Shown here: positions 55,298 through 64,000 of the stretch, piece after piece
Layout of the letters: each line of letters starts with the position of its first letter
Numbering within the stretch: position 1 is the first letter of the stretch
Assembly: GCF_025024155.1 (NCBI RefSeq)
Contig: NW_026251716.1
Span: 248,001-312,000 of the forward strand
DNA length: 64,000 nt
DNA from: Gamsiella multidivaricata
Taxonomy: Eukaryota; Mortierellomycota; Mortierellomycetes; Mortierellales; Mortierellaceae
Direction of reading: 5' to 3'
Made by a program: the position numbers and the translations under genes
The notes under the pieces: generated by a model
Seen by the model: only the letters and a program-made list of their open reading frames with translations
Databases searched by the model: none
What the model was told of the DNA's origin: nothing

Positions 55298-57778
55298 ATG
55301 GCGTCAGAAGGAGCACTCACGATGAGCGAAGAGGTAGTTGGCATCCGCACTTTTGTCGAGCCCTCTATTCCAGGATTCTCGGCCATTATCAAGCAGCGGT
55401 ATAGACCAATTGATGAATATCTATCTTTCGGTCCGGCATAAGCGCAAAACAACGATGGATGTCCTCAGTGCTAATACGATCCATGACATGATTTCTGATA
55501 TTCAGATACACCGATTTCATTGTCAACGAAGTCGATCAGCAGAATGAAACCGTCCGCTTGACATCTTACGATGTGCCAGTTCCTAATGCTGACGAGGTCA
55601 AGTTACGTCAGGAGCGCGATCAGGCGAAGGAAGACGCGGCGCAGATCAACAGGGCTGTGTCTGACGAAGACAAGCTGGCCGAGCTGTCGCAACTCCTGGG
55701 GGATGACGCTGAGGTTATGGATCAGATCAAGAAAATGCTTGATAGCTATGGAAACGATCTGGAGCATGTTAATTTGAAGGTAACGTACAATACCATGACG
55801 ATATTCAGAATTGCTTGGGCGCGCTTGATTTTGGATTCAGAACAATAACACGCAGTTTATTTGGCTTTTGATTGCGTGTGTACCATTAGCCAGAAGAAGA
55901 TAAGGCCAAGCGTACAGAGATCCATAAGCTGGTCAAGGAACGGTTCAGTGGAAGGATGGTCTCGGAGACTATGAACGGTACCATCCGCCTCCGCATGCAT
56001 AAGAAGAAAGATAACTTCGGTATGTCTTGCAACGCAGCCCATGGATCTATCTTGCTTAAAGAGCGGCATTTTTGACAACTATATTTGTCTTCTAATGCAT
56101 TCTGTAGACACAAGGGGCAAGGTAAAGACGGATATATGGAAGGAGTTGGGTGGAGAGTTCTGTCGATTCTGTCTCTTCAAGGAGAACCGCGAGACCATGG
56201 AGGCTATCAACTTTCTTACTGGCGCACTACGGTAAATGTCCAGGCCACGTTTTGTTGCTATGGTCTCTCAATGTATGATAGTCACGACCGTTTCTTTTCC
56301 CCGGAAGATCTGGCCGCCGACAATAGGAGCGAAAATCTGTTAAAATTTGCTAACATTTACATTTTTCATTTCATTATGCACATTCTTTCCTTTACAGAGT
56401 GCCTGGTAAGGTGTTCACAATTGCAGGGACCAAGGACAGAAGGGGCGTCACCAGTCAGTGGGTTACGGCACATAAGGTCAAAGCAGAGCGTCTGATTGCC
56501 GTTAACAAAACTCTGCGCAATATGTGCCTCGGAAACTTCAGTTACGTCTCTCGCGGACTCAAACTGGGCGATCTCAACGGAAACCGATTCATGATCACGC
56601 TCCGTAATGTCCTTGTCGACTCTGAAGAGACACTGAACCGATCGATGGTCTCACTACGGGGTAAAGGCTTTATCAACTATTTCGGAATGCAGCGATTTGG
56701 TACTGGATCCGTTGGCACTCATGATGTCGGCGCTGCGATCCTAAGATCTGAGTGGGAGGAGGCCGTAAATCTAATCATGAAACCTCGTTTGGGAGAAGGA
56801 CCTGATTTGGAGAAGGCCAGGACACACTGGGCAAAGCACAAGGATCCTGAAGAAGCACTGAAGCTTTTCCCGAGGCGATGGGTGGCGGAAACACAGGTTC
56901 TGTGGTCTTTCCAAAAAGCGGGTCATTTGAGGAGTCCCTATGATGCATTGGCCAACATTCCCAGGAACTTGAGATTAATGTATATCCATGCGTACCAGTC
57001 CCTTGTCTGGAACCATATGGTCACGGAACGCATTCGTCTCTATGGATCAGACCATCCTGTTGTTGGCGACTTGGTTGCGGAGGATAAGGCTGCATTGGAG
57101 GTATCAGATGAAGCAGCGGACGAGAAGGGCTCGTCTACACAACAGCGGGAGCATGTTCGAGCCAAGGTTCTGACGGAGGAGAACAAGGACCAATACACGA
57201 TTTACGACGTGATCTTGCCCATGCCTGGCTTCGATGTCATTTACCCGACGCACGAGATTGGAGAGAGGTACAAGGAATTGATGAACAAGGATGGGCTGGA
57301 CCCTTACAAGATGCGACACCCGAACAAGGAGTACTCTCTTCCGGGATCTTACCGCAGTATCATCAGCAAGCCAGAGAACGTCGAGTGGGAGATTATGAGG
57401 TACGATGAGGCCAATGTACCCTTAGTCCTCACGGACCTTGAAAAACTGGAAGGGAAGCCCAAGCCGGAGGGTGTGCCCAATGGCAAGTTTTTAGCTTTGA
57501 TCTTGAATTTGACACTCAAGTCGAGTCAGTACGCGACGATGGCGATTCGTGAGATCTGCAAGCAGGATACATCGGCAGCGTTCCAGAGTACGCTGAACGT
57601 CGCAGAGGGTGATAATAGCATGGACGCCAGCGCTAGTGCTAGTGCCAGCACGGAAGAGTCGTCTCTAGTTACACCAGAGGCGCTTGTTGCGGAGGAGAAT
57701 AAGGGGTCGTCCAAGAGAGACATTGAACAAGTCGAAGGAGCTGAAGCTACCCCGGATGCCAAGGCTATGAAAGAATAA
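55298..57778 (+). CDS. PUS7: TruD-family pseudouridine synthase PUS7
   Basis: Isomerises uridine to pseudouridine in tRNA, U2 snRNA and mRNA. Five exons: 55298-55398, 55506-55779, 55890-56019, 56108-56231, 56398-57778; 669 residues (yeast Pus7 676). Exon 1/2 joins IIKQR to YTDFIVNEV, the usual TruD start. The catalytic Asp is in AGTKDRRG; the family pieces RFGTGSVGTHDVG and NLRLMYIHAYQSLVWN follow, and IYDVILPMPGFDVIYP lies in the TRUD insertion domain. The C-terminal 80 residues are low-complexity (ASASASAS, acidic) and probably disordered. The start at 55298 fits; an in-frame ATG at 55322 is an alternative. Nuclear in yeast. The transposon island begins 222 bp downstream. Confidence 0.94.
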
Positions 57779-57782
57779 TAAA
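57777..57782 (+). terminator. Poly(A) signal overlapping the PUS7 stop codon
   Basis: AATAAA shares two bases with the TAA at 57776-57778. Confidence 0.4.
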
Positions 57783-57998
57783 GCTCTGACGCGGCGACTT
57801 TATCAAGCTGGTTTATGAAAGGGCGTGTCAACTTCATTGAAGATATTCATGAGTCCATGGTCTTAATGGAAGACAGAGCGCCAAGTACATGAAAGCGTGA
57901 AAGGCAAGGACGCACAGAATCAATTTCCGACTGTCTAAAGACTAACAATACAGGGATGGAACGATGTTCTTCGAATGTAAATCTCAAAGTGGATAGAC

Positions 57999-58000
57999 TA
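57999..58000. repeat. TA target-site duplication, left copy
   Basis: Directly precedes the CAGTCC terminus of the pogo-type element; right copy at 60215-60216. Confidence 0.8.
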
Positions 58001-58086
58001 CAGTCCTTTTTGCAGAATAATGCACTTTTCATAGTGAAATGTGCATTTTTTCCACTGAATTGAAATATATAAAGGGTGTTATTCAG
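58001..58086 (+). repeat. Left terminal inverted repeat (86 bp)
   Basis: Same as the right repeat but with 31 additional bases inside, bounded by TGCA direct repeats. The extra piece helps form an imperfect palindrome (13-bp arms, one mismatch, TAG loop; 58019-58047). Confidence 0.85.
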
Positions 58087-58153
58087 TTTTGTGGCAGCTG
58101 ACCTTACCTTATATCCTCGTAGAGTTTGCCTCTATCTGTATCAATAACTTGTA

Positions 58154-60152
58154 ATGCTTGCAATATGTGATGCTTGCTCACTTTTCCATATGCCAAAAAA
58201 CAAAGGGCCCCGTATCAGCACCAACGCACGTCCGCGAGGCTCCGCCCTCTCGGACGTCACGTCTACGGTCAACCAGCTCAAGAACGGCACTTCAGCACTA
58301 TCAGATGAAGCGCAGGCGCTGGAGTACTACTCACTGTTGGCTAAAGCTCGGGCTAGCACTGGCCAAGTCGTCGAACAACAACCTCAAAAATCTGCCGAAC
58401 CCGTCGAACAACAACCTCAAAAGCCTACCGAACCGAAACGTGGTAGAGGTGAGAGAGGTGCAGGATATACTCTAAGGCATCGGATGGAGTTGGTCGAGAT
58501 CTTTCGCTACCTCAGCAAGAGGACTGATGTGAAGGTTGCAGCCGGCAATTTTCACCGGTTCGTACACCGCCCCGTCTCTAGACAGTCGATCAAACAGTGG
58601 GACAAGGACTTCGACAAGATTCGGTTTGATGTGGCGCATGGTCGAGGCGACAAATGCACACTCTCCGGCAGTCCAGTCGACCTGATACGACACATAATGG
58701 ACAAGACCGTTCTTGAGTGGGTACTGGAGGTTCGGAAGAATAACGGCATTGTCAGTGGTCTTCAGCTTCAGGCCGCAGCCAATTCCGTTCTTCACATCCT
58801 TACGGACGACATTTTCGCCCTCGATGATATCCCTCTCGGTCGCACAATCTCTTTTACGACATCGTGGCGTTCGAGGATGACGCAGGAGTACAGTGTCGCC
58901 TACTGCGGTCTCAAAGGAGAAGCGGGGTCTGTCGACAAGGATGCCATCGCAGAAAGGATAACTGAAATTCGCAATATATGCTCTGTCTTTAAACTCGACG
59001 ACATCTACAATTGCGATGAGACTGGCTTGTACCTCAAGGAGCTTTCCACTCACTCGTACACTACGGAGGAGTTCATGAGTGGTACCACACCAGAGCGGGG
59101 AGAATCTCGCGTGTCGATTCTCTTCTGTGTCAACGCCTCTGGATCTTCGCTTGACCGAGTAGCAGTGGTAGAGGCTTTGAGGCCGCAAGTCATTGGTAAG
59201 GATATAAAAACGCCGTGTTTTTGTATTAATAGAGGATAATATGAAAAAGAAACTAATAATCATTAATCATATCTAATTGCTTGATATTCCAGGCGCGCAC
59301 CTTGCTCGAGGTATCCAGCCATTACCTAAGGTCCCTTTTACCTCGATGAAACATGGAAAAGGATACATGACCCTGGATCTCTTCAAGCGATGGCTTCATT
59401 CGCTCGACGACAGCCTCTCCAACAGGAGCCTTCTGCTTATTGACTCATGTGGAGCACACGGCAAGTCTAACGACAAGGACCCACTTACAGGAGAGACATG
59501 GAAACTCCTTCGAATTGAGCGCCTGCCACCCAATTCGACATCCGTTACCCAACCTTAGGACCAAGGAATAATCAGCGCATTCAAACGACATTATCTCGAG
59601 ATGCTCAGCAACAAATCGGTTACAAAGAAGTATGCCACCGGGGAGAAAATTACCAACGGCGAGGCGTGGTCACTTATTCCGTACGCGTGGTCGCATGTCA
59701 AAGCCTTGACAGTGAGGCATTGTTTTTGCAAAGCGGGCGTTCTTTCAAAGGCGCAAGTTGACTACCTGGAGCAGAAATCAATATATGTGGAGGAGCGGCC
59801 ACCACAGTATCCACCTGTGGCGGACAAGGATGCAAGTCAAGTCAGGCGACGTTATGTACGATTGATTGCTTCGGTCATGGACGGGGACAAGATTCAGTTT
59901 TCCCTCGACAAGAACCAAAAGGACGCACAGGATATAGCAGAGGAGATCAAGCAGAAGGTGCGCAACAAGATCGTTAAGAGGTACGGCTCACGCGACAGGA
60001 GTTCTTCCATTGAGCGTGACACTGTCGAGTCGTCCAAGTCCAAGCACGGAGAAGAGGATGTGGCGAGTTTGCTGGTCGAGTGGCTCGGGGATGAAGACGC
60101 GATTGGCCGAAAGGTAGCACAGTATGTGATCCGTAATTCCAAGCATAGATAA
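58154..60152 (+). pseudogene. pogo-type DDE transposase, interrupted by an amber codon
   Basis: Exons 58154-59195 and 59293-60152 (intron GTAAGG...CCAG) share one frame of 634 codons including the final stop, but TAG at 59556-59558 interrupts it. N-terminal DNA-binding part: HTH-like ELVEIFRYLSKR and the CENP-B-like region around SIKQWDKDFDKI. The DDE_1 core shows the first Asp in NCDETGLY, the second in LLIDSCGAH, and the block PPNSTSVTQP directly before the stop, with DQGIISAFKRHY directly after; that Asp is the expected third catalytic acid. Truncation would give a 435-residue protein lacking it. Everything downstream stays in frame, so the nonsense change looks recent. The start could instead be the ATG at 58190. 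Confidence 0.88.
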
Positions 60153-60159
60153 TTTTGAA

Positions 60160-60214
60160 CTGAATAACACCCTTTATATATTTCAATTCAGTGGAAAAAA
60201 TGCAAAAAGGACTG
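60160..60214 (-). repeat. Right terminal inverted repeat (55 bp)
   Basis: Reverse complement of the left repeat without its 31-bp extra segment; ends GGACTG before TA. Confidence 0.9.
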
Positions 60215-60258
60215 TAGTCAATTTGTTAACGTTGAAGCATTTTATTCATTTGAAATAG

Positions 60259-61107
60259 AACCATCAACATATTAACACAAATAACCTTGTGGAGCGATGG
60301 CATCGAAATCTCAAGCAAAACTTTCTGGCGGGAAAGCGCAACTTGCGAGCCGACGAACTCATCTACATCCTGCTAGGTGTGGTGGAAAGCCAGTACCGCA
60401 CCACATACTTCAAGATCACAAGCGGCCTTCAACCCCGTCGCCTAACATTCCACGAGGAGGCACGGCGTAAAAAGGCCATCCAAGTTGATTCGGCTCGGGC
60501 GAGAACATTGATCGACATTACTAAGTCTGTGGAAGGCTTGATCTCTGTGTTGTCGTTTCAGACCCCGCCTGAGGCGCAATATGCTATCGATGTATTGTCG
60601 GACAAATGGCTCCGCTCCTGTTCTTGCCCCGACAACGAAAAACAAAGTCTACCGTGTAAGCACATGTTCTTGGTATCGAGGATCTATCCAAGGTTCCAAG
60701 TGGGGTTTGACAATAATGCAACTGACCTTAACGGCACAGTCAATGACGAGAATGAGAAAACCGTCCTTGAAGAGGATTATGGCCCTCCGTTAGAGGAGTT
60801 CCTCTCTCCGAATCTACTTCAATAGCTACAAGCAGCACGAGAGGAGGAAGAGCAGCGACTCCAAGCCATGCGACAACAGGAGATGCAGGAAAAAAGAAGA
60901 CGGCAGAAGGAGGAAAGGGCTCAAATGATGCGGGAGTGTGAGGAGACAATTCGCCAGGCTTGGATGGAGCTTGGTCGAGTGGTTCACAATGGCAAGACCA
61001 GGAAGTGCACGGAGACCTACTTTGTTTCTGTGGCAGCACTCCTTCAGAAAGCAGTACGCGAGGTAAAAGGAATAGATGAAGTTAATGCTGGTTCTCGCTG
61101 CCAGTAA
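60259..61107 (+). pseudogene. SWIM zinc-finger (MULE-like) gene remnant
   Basis: Open from 60259 with NTNNLVERWHRNLKQNF, typical of the C-terminal half of MULE-type transposase or SWIM proteins, then RADELIYILLG. The SWIM motif is CSCPDNEKQSLPCKH (CxC...CxH). TAG at 60823-60825 interrupts the frame; beyond it the same frame runs on through a charged coiled coil (EEEEQRLQAMRQQEM...) to TGA/TAA near 61107. No transposase catalytic core exists upstream: 60217-60258 is AT-rich and then the pogo element begins. It is therefore 5'-truncated and carries a nonsense codon. An intron acceptor (AAATAG) directly before 60259 suggests it was a last exon. MULE assignment rests on the two motifs. Confidence 0.7.
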
Positions 61108-61173
61108 ATTCTCTTAGTGCATATTCATTATTTCCGCACGCGAGAAAACAATAAAACCCAACGCTATTTCGAG

Positions 61174-61208
61174 CCAATCAGTGAGTTAGTGCGGACCGCG
61201 TGACGTAA
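61174..61208 (+). promoter_or_regulatory. CCAAT box and CRE-like site upstream of uS4m
   Basis: CCAAT at 61174-61178 and TGACGTAA at 61201-61208, 136-170 bp before the ATG. CCAAT (HAP complex) control is common for fungal mitochondrial genes; binding here is inference. Confidence 0.4.
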
Positions 61209-61343
61209 TTAACGAATGTTTTACAGTGTATCCACTCCGTGACAGCAGTCTTGTTTACGACTTTCCGCTGGCGCCTGAGCAAGGCGATCTCTCTCTTTCT
61301 CCATCGATTCCGGCACACTGAGGATAACACTAACAACAGCAAC

Positions 61344-62188
61344 ATGGTTCGCAACGCAAAGATTCCTGTCTACTCGCTTCGTCGGCAACTGTTGCGCATG
61401 TCCTGGAACAAGTACAACCTCTACAATCTCGCTCAGCGCGCAAGGACACCCAACAACTCTAACAAAACTTTGTATCAGCAAAAGTGGGCAGCAAAGAAGG
61501 ACACCCGCTCATATCACGGAGACCAGATTACAGAGCGTCAATGGCAATCTATGTTCAAGACTCGTCTGCCTACCGCTAACACCAAGGTCGGAGGCGTCGA
61601 GCCTCACCCACCAGTCTTTTCCTTGACCTTTGCGGAGATGGAGAGACGCTTGGATTTCATTGTCTTCAGGAGCAACTTTGCACCCAGCATTTATGCTGCC
61701 CGCCAGCTGGTTGGCCATGGAAAGGTCACTGTCAATGGCAAGCCGGTATGTCTCAGGAACAATTTTGCAATCGATTATACGAAGGCGATATAGGGCTGTC
61801 AAGAAGGTCATGAGCAGATAACGGAATGATATGAGGACGCTAACCTCAACCTTTGCTGGCTACATAGATGCCTTATCCCTCGCACCGAGTAACAGACGGA
61901 GACATTATTCATGTTAACCCGGCATCTATCTCGACCTTGAAGAATGCAGCACCAGCAGAGGGGGAGGCGGCCGAATCATCCATCAAGGCACCCATGGAGT
62001 TCGTACCCAAGCCATTCTCTCAACCTTTTCTTTTTGTCCCCGATTACCTCGAAGTCAACTACAATACCTGCTCGACTTGCTTTCTTCGCTCACCAATCTC
62101 TCGTCCAGGAAAGACCGAGATTCCAAGTCCCTTCCCACCGCAGATGCACGCCTTGGCATATGAATTTTACGCCCGTAACAGGAAGTAA
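61344..62188 (+). CDS. NAM9: Mitochondrial ribosomal protein uS4 (Nam9)
   Basis: Small-subunit mitochondrial ribosomal protein. Exons 61344-61745 and 61868-62188; 240 residues. It starts [20 protein letters not shown], and the S4 RNA-binding domain spans the intron: [33 protein letters not shown], then [16 protein letters not shown]. The C terminus [16 protein letters not shown] with IPSPFPP is the fungal mitochondrial extension. The ATG at 61344 was preferred as it starts the conserved N terminus; the frame is open upstream to about 61239. Shorter than yeast Nam9 (486). Upstream neighbours are mobile-element remnants. Confidence 0.9.
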
Positions 62189-62321
62189 AGCGGTAGTGGA
62201 GGAGTCATATAGAGTTTCACAATCAAAAGGCACTTTAATGGTGTGAGATCACGGAACGGTGGCGCTGCGATGCAGGAAGGAAGAGGAAGTTGAACGAACT
62301 GTTACATTACCATAGATTCAG

Positions 62322-62327
62322 AATAAA
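62322..62327 (+). terminator. Poly(A) signal of the uS4m gene
   Basis: AATAAA 134 bp after the stop. Confidence 0.45.
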
Positions 62328-62382
62328 TCATTGTTTATATTCAATTTCTTCGACTAGAACAATTCCAAGTGAAAAGAATTGG

Positions 62383-62388
62383 TTTATT
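62383..62388 (-). terminator. Poly(A) signal of the F-box/LRR gene
   Basis: AATAAA on the minus strand 36 bp past the stop. Confidence 0.5.
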
Positions 62389-62423
62389 GAATAATACAAT
62401 ACATTACGACCGCCAACTCTACA

Positions 62424-63883
62424 TCAATAGATGTCGTCCATGAAGAGGTTGACTTTTGCCTTGCGGACACCGTACCGAGACTCGTTGAACTTGTGGACCG
62501 TTTGATCCGAGATATTTTGGTCATGCTCGAATACAACGGCATAGGTTCCCAGAATATAATCCGATGCAAACGAGCCTCGGTAGAGATTGATGGTCTTGAG
62601 ATTCCCACGGCTCGCCTGGAATGCTAGATCCCAAAAGAAGAGCGCTGGACTATGTTCAGGGACCTCATAAATACCAATGGTCTGGAGCTGATGGAAATCG
62701 CGAAAGGCCTCCATGACCAGCTTGAGATCGTCCCGTTTCGAATTGATCTGCTTGTAGGTGAGAGTGATCCGTTCGAGGACGTTGCACTTGTTAGCCAAGA
62801 GTTCGAGTAAAGGTAATCCAAACATGACCTTGTCGCACCGGTGCAGCTCCAGCTCCTTAAGAGATGCGCTCGAGCTCGATCGTGCGATCCACTCGAGTGC
62901 TGCGTCAGTGATCTGACTACATTCTGCCAGGAACAACTTCTGGATCTGTGGACAGTGCTTTGCCACAGCTAGTAGAGACGCGTTAGTCATCTTGAGGTTG
63001 CCGGTGAGGTGCAGGACACGTAGGTTGCGTCGACAGAATTTTGCAACCGAGAGCAGACCGAGATCTGTGAGCTGTCGACAGTACGAGAGATCGATAGTTT
63101 TGAGGTACTGACACCTATCGACAATCAGGGCCACTGCTGTATCGGTCACGCCCGAAGTGCGCGACAAGTTGAGAGAGACGAGATTTGGAAAGAAGGCGGC
63201 GATGGATTTGAGAGTCGGCTCCCTGATATCGGTGCATTCGCTCAGGTCCAGGTTCTCCATACTCTCATGTACTAGGGAGGCATTGGCGAGTTTTCGGAAG
63301 GCCTGGTTCTTGACAAAGGGCGATGAAGTCTTTTTGCCAGAGAGACAGAGCGTGTGAAGCTTAGGTGCATTGTTGAGGAGAACGAGAAGCCAGTCGTCGG
63401 GAAGGGTGCTGTAGAGAGTTTCTTCAACTTGAGACATGTCGAGGAAGTTGATCATCTGCATAGTCTCAGGCTGGAGTGCGCCTTTCTTCATTGAGTCAAG
63501 GATGGATTGGATGGATTGGAGAGGTGTGTACACGGAGCTGTTGTTGAGCTGAGGATCGACCCACAAGAAGGGCCATACGACTTGACGGCACTATAAAATG
63601 TCAAGAGAAAGAGGAGGTTAGAGAACAGAAGTATGGGTATTATAAGATCCAAAAAAAAAAAAAAAAAAAAAGGCGCCGAGGTAGGACTTGCCTCGCGGTT
63701 GATAAGAGCGAGGGTGGCCAAGGCCTCGTTGGTGAAGCTGTAGTGTTGGAGGATGATAGCGAGAGCATCGGGGAAGAGGGAGAATATGGTCGGTGGTCTG
63801 TAGTGGGGCATGGGGAGCAAGGTGGGTGCTGGTCTGGAGTGGGATATGGGGGACCAGGTAGGTGGTGGTCCCTGCTGGGACAT
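62424..63883 (-). CDS. F-box / leucine-rich-repeat protein
   Basis: Probable SCF ubiquitin-ligase substrate receptor. Exons 63883-63692 and 63590-62424; 452 residues. The F-box (about residues 33-78) spans the intron: FSLFPDALAIILQHYS, LATLALINRE joined to CRQVVWPFLW. Then come AMN1/GRR1-like cysteine-containing LRRs: LDLSECTDI, LNLSRTSGVTD, IDLSYCRQLTD, LHLTGNLKMTN, LFLAECSQITD. The intron uses a GCAAGT donor (GC-AG) at 63691, needed for frame. The first 30 residues are Pro-rich. Substrate unknown. The start is the only ATG in the frame of exon 1 within the open region; another exon upstream is possible near the window edge. Confidence 0.85.
63651..63671. repeat. A homopolymer (21) in the F-box gene intron
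   Basis: T run on the coding strand, 60 bp before the intron acceptor. Confidence 0.85.
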
Positions 63884-64000
63884 GAAGGGCAAGGTAGGTG
63901 GGTGGGTGGTGCTGAGTGGTGAGCGAGGAGCGGGAGTGTGCCAACAGATATATACAAGTATATATGTGTGTATAAGTTATATGGAAGAAGGCTGGAGGGA

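Larger units (their letters stand above)
58001..60214 (+). mobile_element. pogo/Tigger-type (Tc1/mariner superfamily) DNA transposon
   Basis: 2214 bp element starting CAGTCC and ending GGACTG, flanked by TA on both sides. The right inverted repeat (60160-60214, 55 bp) matches the left one (58001-58086) along its whole length apart from 31 extra bases in the left copy. CAGT termini, TA duplication and a CENP-B/HTH plus DDE_1 transposase are the pogo pattern. One transposase gene lies inside; it carries a nonsense codon, so the copy is probably non-autonomous. Confidence 0.9.

Noticed and set aside
58472..59263. 263-codon minus-strand open frame inside the transposon
   Set aside because: Exact antisense of the transposase exon; no independent motifs.

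Overview
The window reads as nuclear DNA of a fungus. Most of its roughly 17 protein genes are split by short (about 50-120 bp) GT-AG introns with GTAAGT/GTATGT-type donors, flanked by AATAAA-type poly(A) signals, and encode conserved eukaryotic proteins (MMS19, CAND1, a USP deubiquitinase, POM152, PUS7, a mitochondrial uS4, an LTA4H-type aminopeptidase). A POM152 nucleoporin, a DUF3419/BtaA betaine-lipid enzyme and many A/T homopolymers make an early-diverging fungus of the Mortierella/Mucoromycota type my best guess; that placement is inference. All exon joins below were worked out by hand from reading-frame phase and family conservation.

Layout. 1-13 kb: the 3' part of a cytochrome P450 (+), a UbiA-type prenyltransferase (-), an ABCG half-transporter (+) and a large 1839-residue protein (-) that joins an adenylate-forming (AMP-ligase) domain to a rifampicin-phosphotransferase/PEP-synthase-like module. 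Together these look like a small specialised-metabolism neighbourhood. 13.1-17.3 kb: 4.2 kb with no supportable gene. 17.3-26.6 kb: a GNAT-like acyltransferase (-), a stand-alone BtaA-type enzyme (+), an APH/choline-kinase-like kinase (-), a 2.5 kb gap and a metallo-beta-lactamase-fold hydrolase (-).

27-57.8 kb is a housekeeping block: MMS19 (+, 16 exons), a USP deubiquitinase (-, 10 exons) and CAND1 (+, 9 exons) fired divergently from one 384 bp region, an LTA4H-type aminopeptidase (+) running tail-to-tail into POM152 (-), a poly-Q MOV10/SDE3-type RNA helicase (+) and PUS7 (+). 57.8-61.1 kb is a mobile-element island: a 2.2 kb pogo/Tigger-type DNA transposon with terminal inverted repeats and TA target duplication, whose transposase is cut by an amber codon just before its third catalytic Asp, followed by a 5'-truncated SWIM zinc-finger (MULE-like) gene remnant that also carries an amber codon. 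61.3-63.9 kb: mitochondrial ribosomal protein uS4 (+) and an F-box/LRR protein (-) with a GC-AG intron.

The best candidates for something undescribed are the AMP-ligase/phosphotransferase fusion and its neighbourhood of P450, prenyltransferase and exporter. I saw no tRNA, rRNA or CRISPR.
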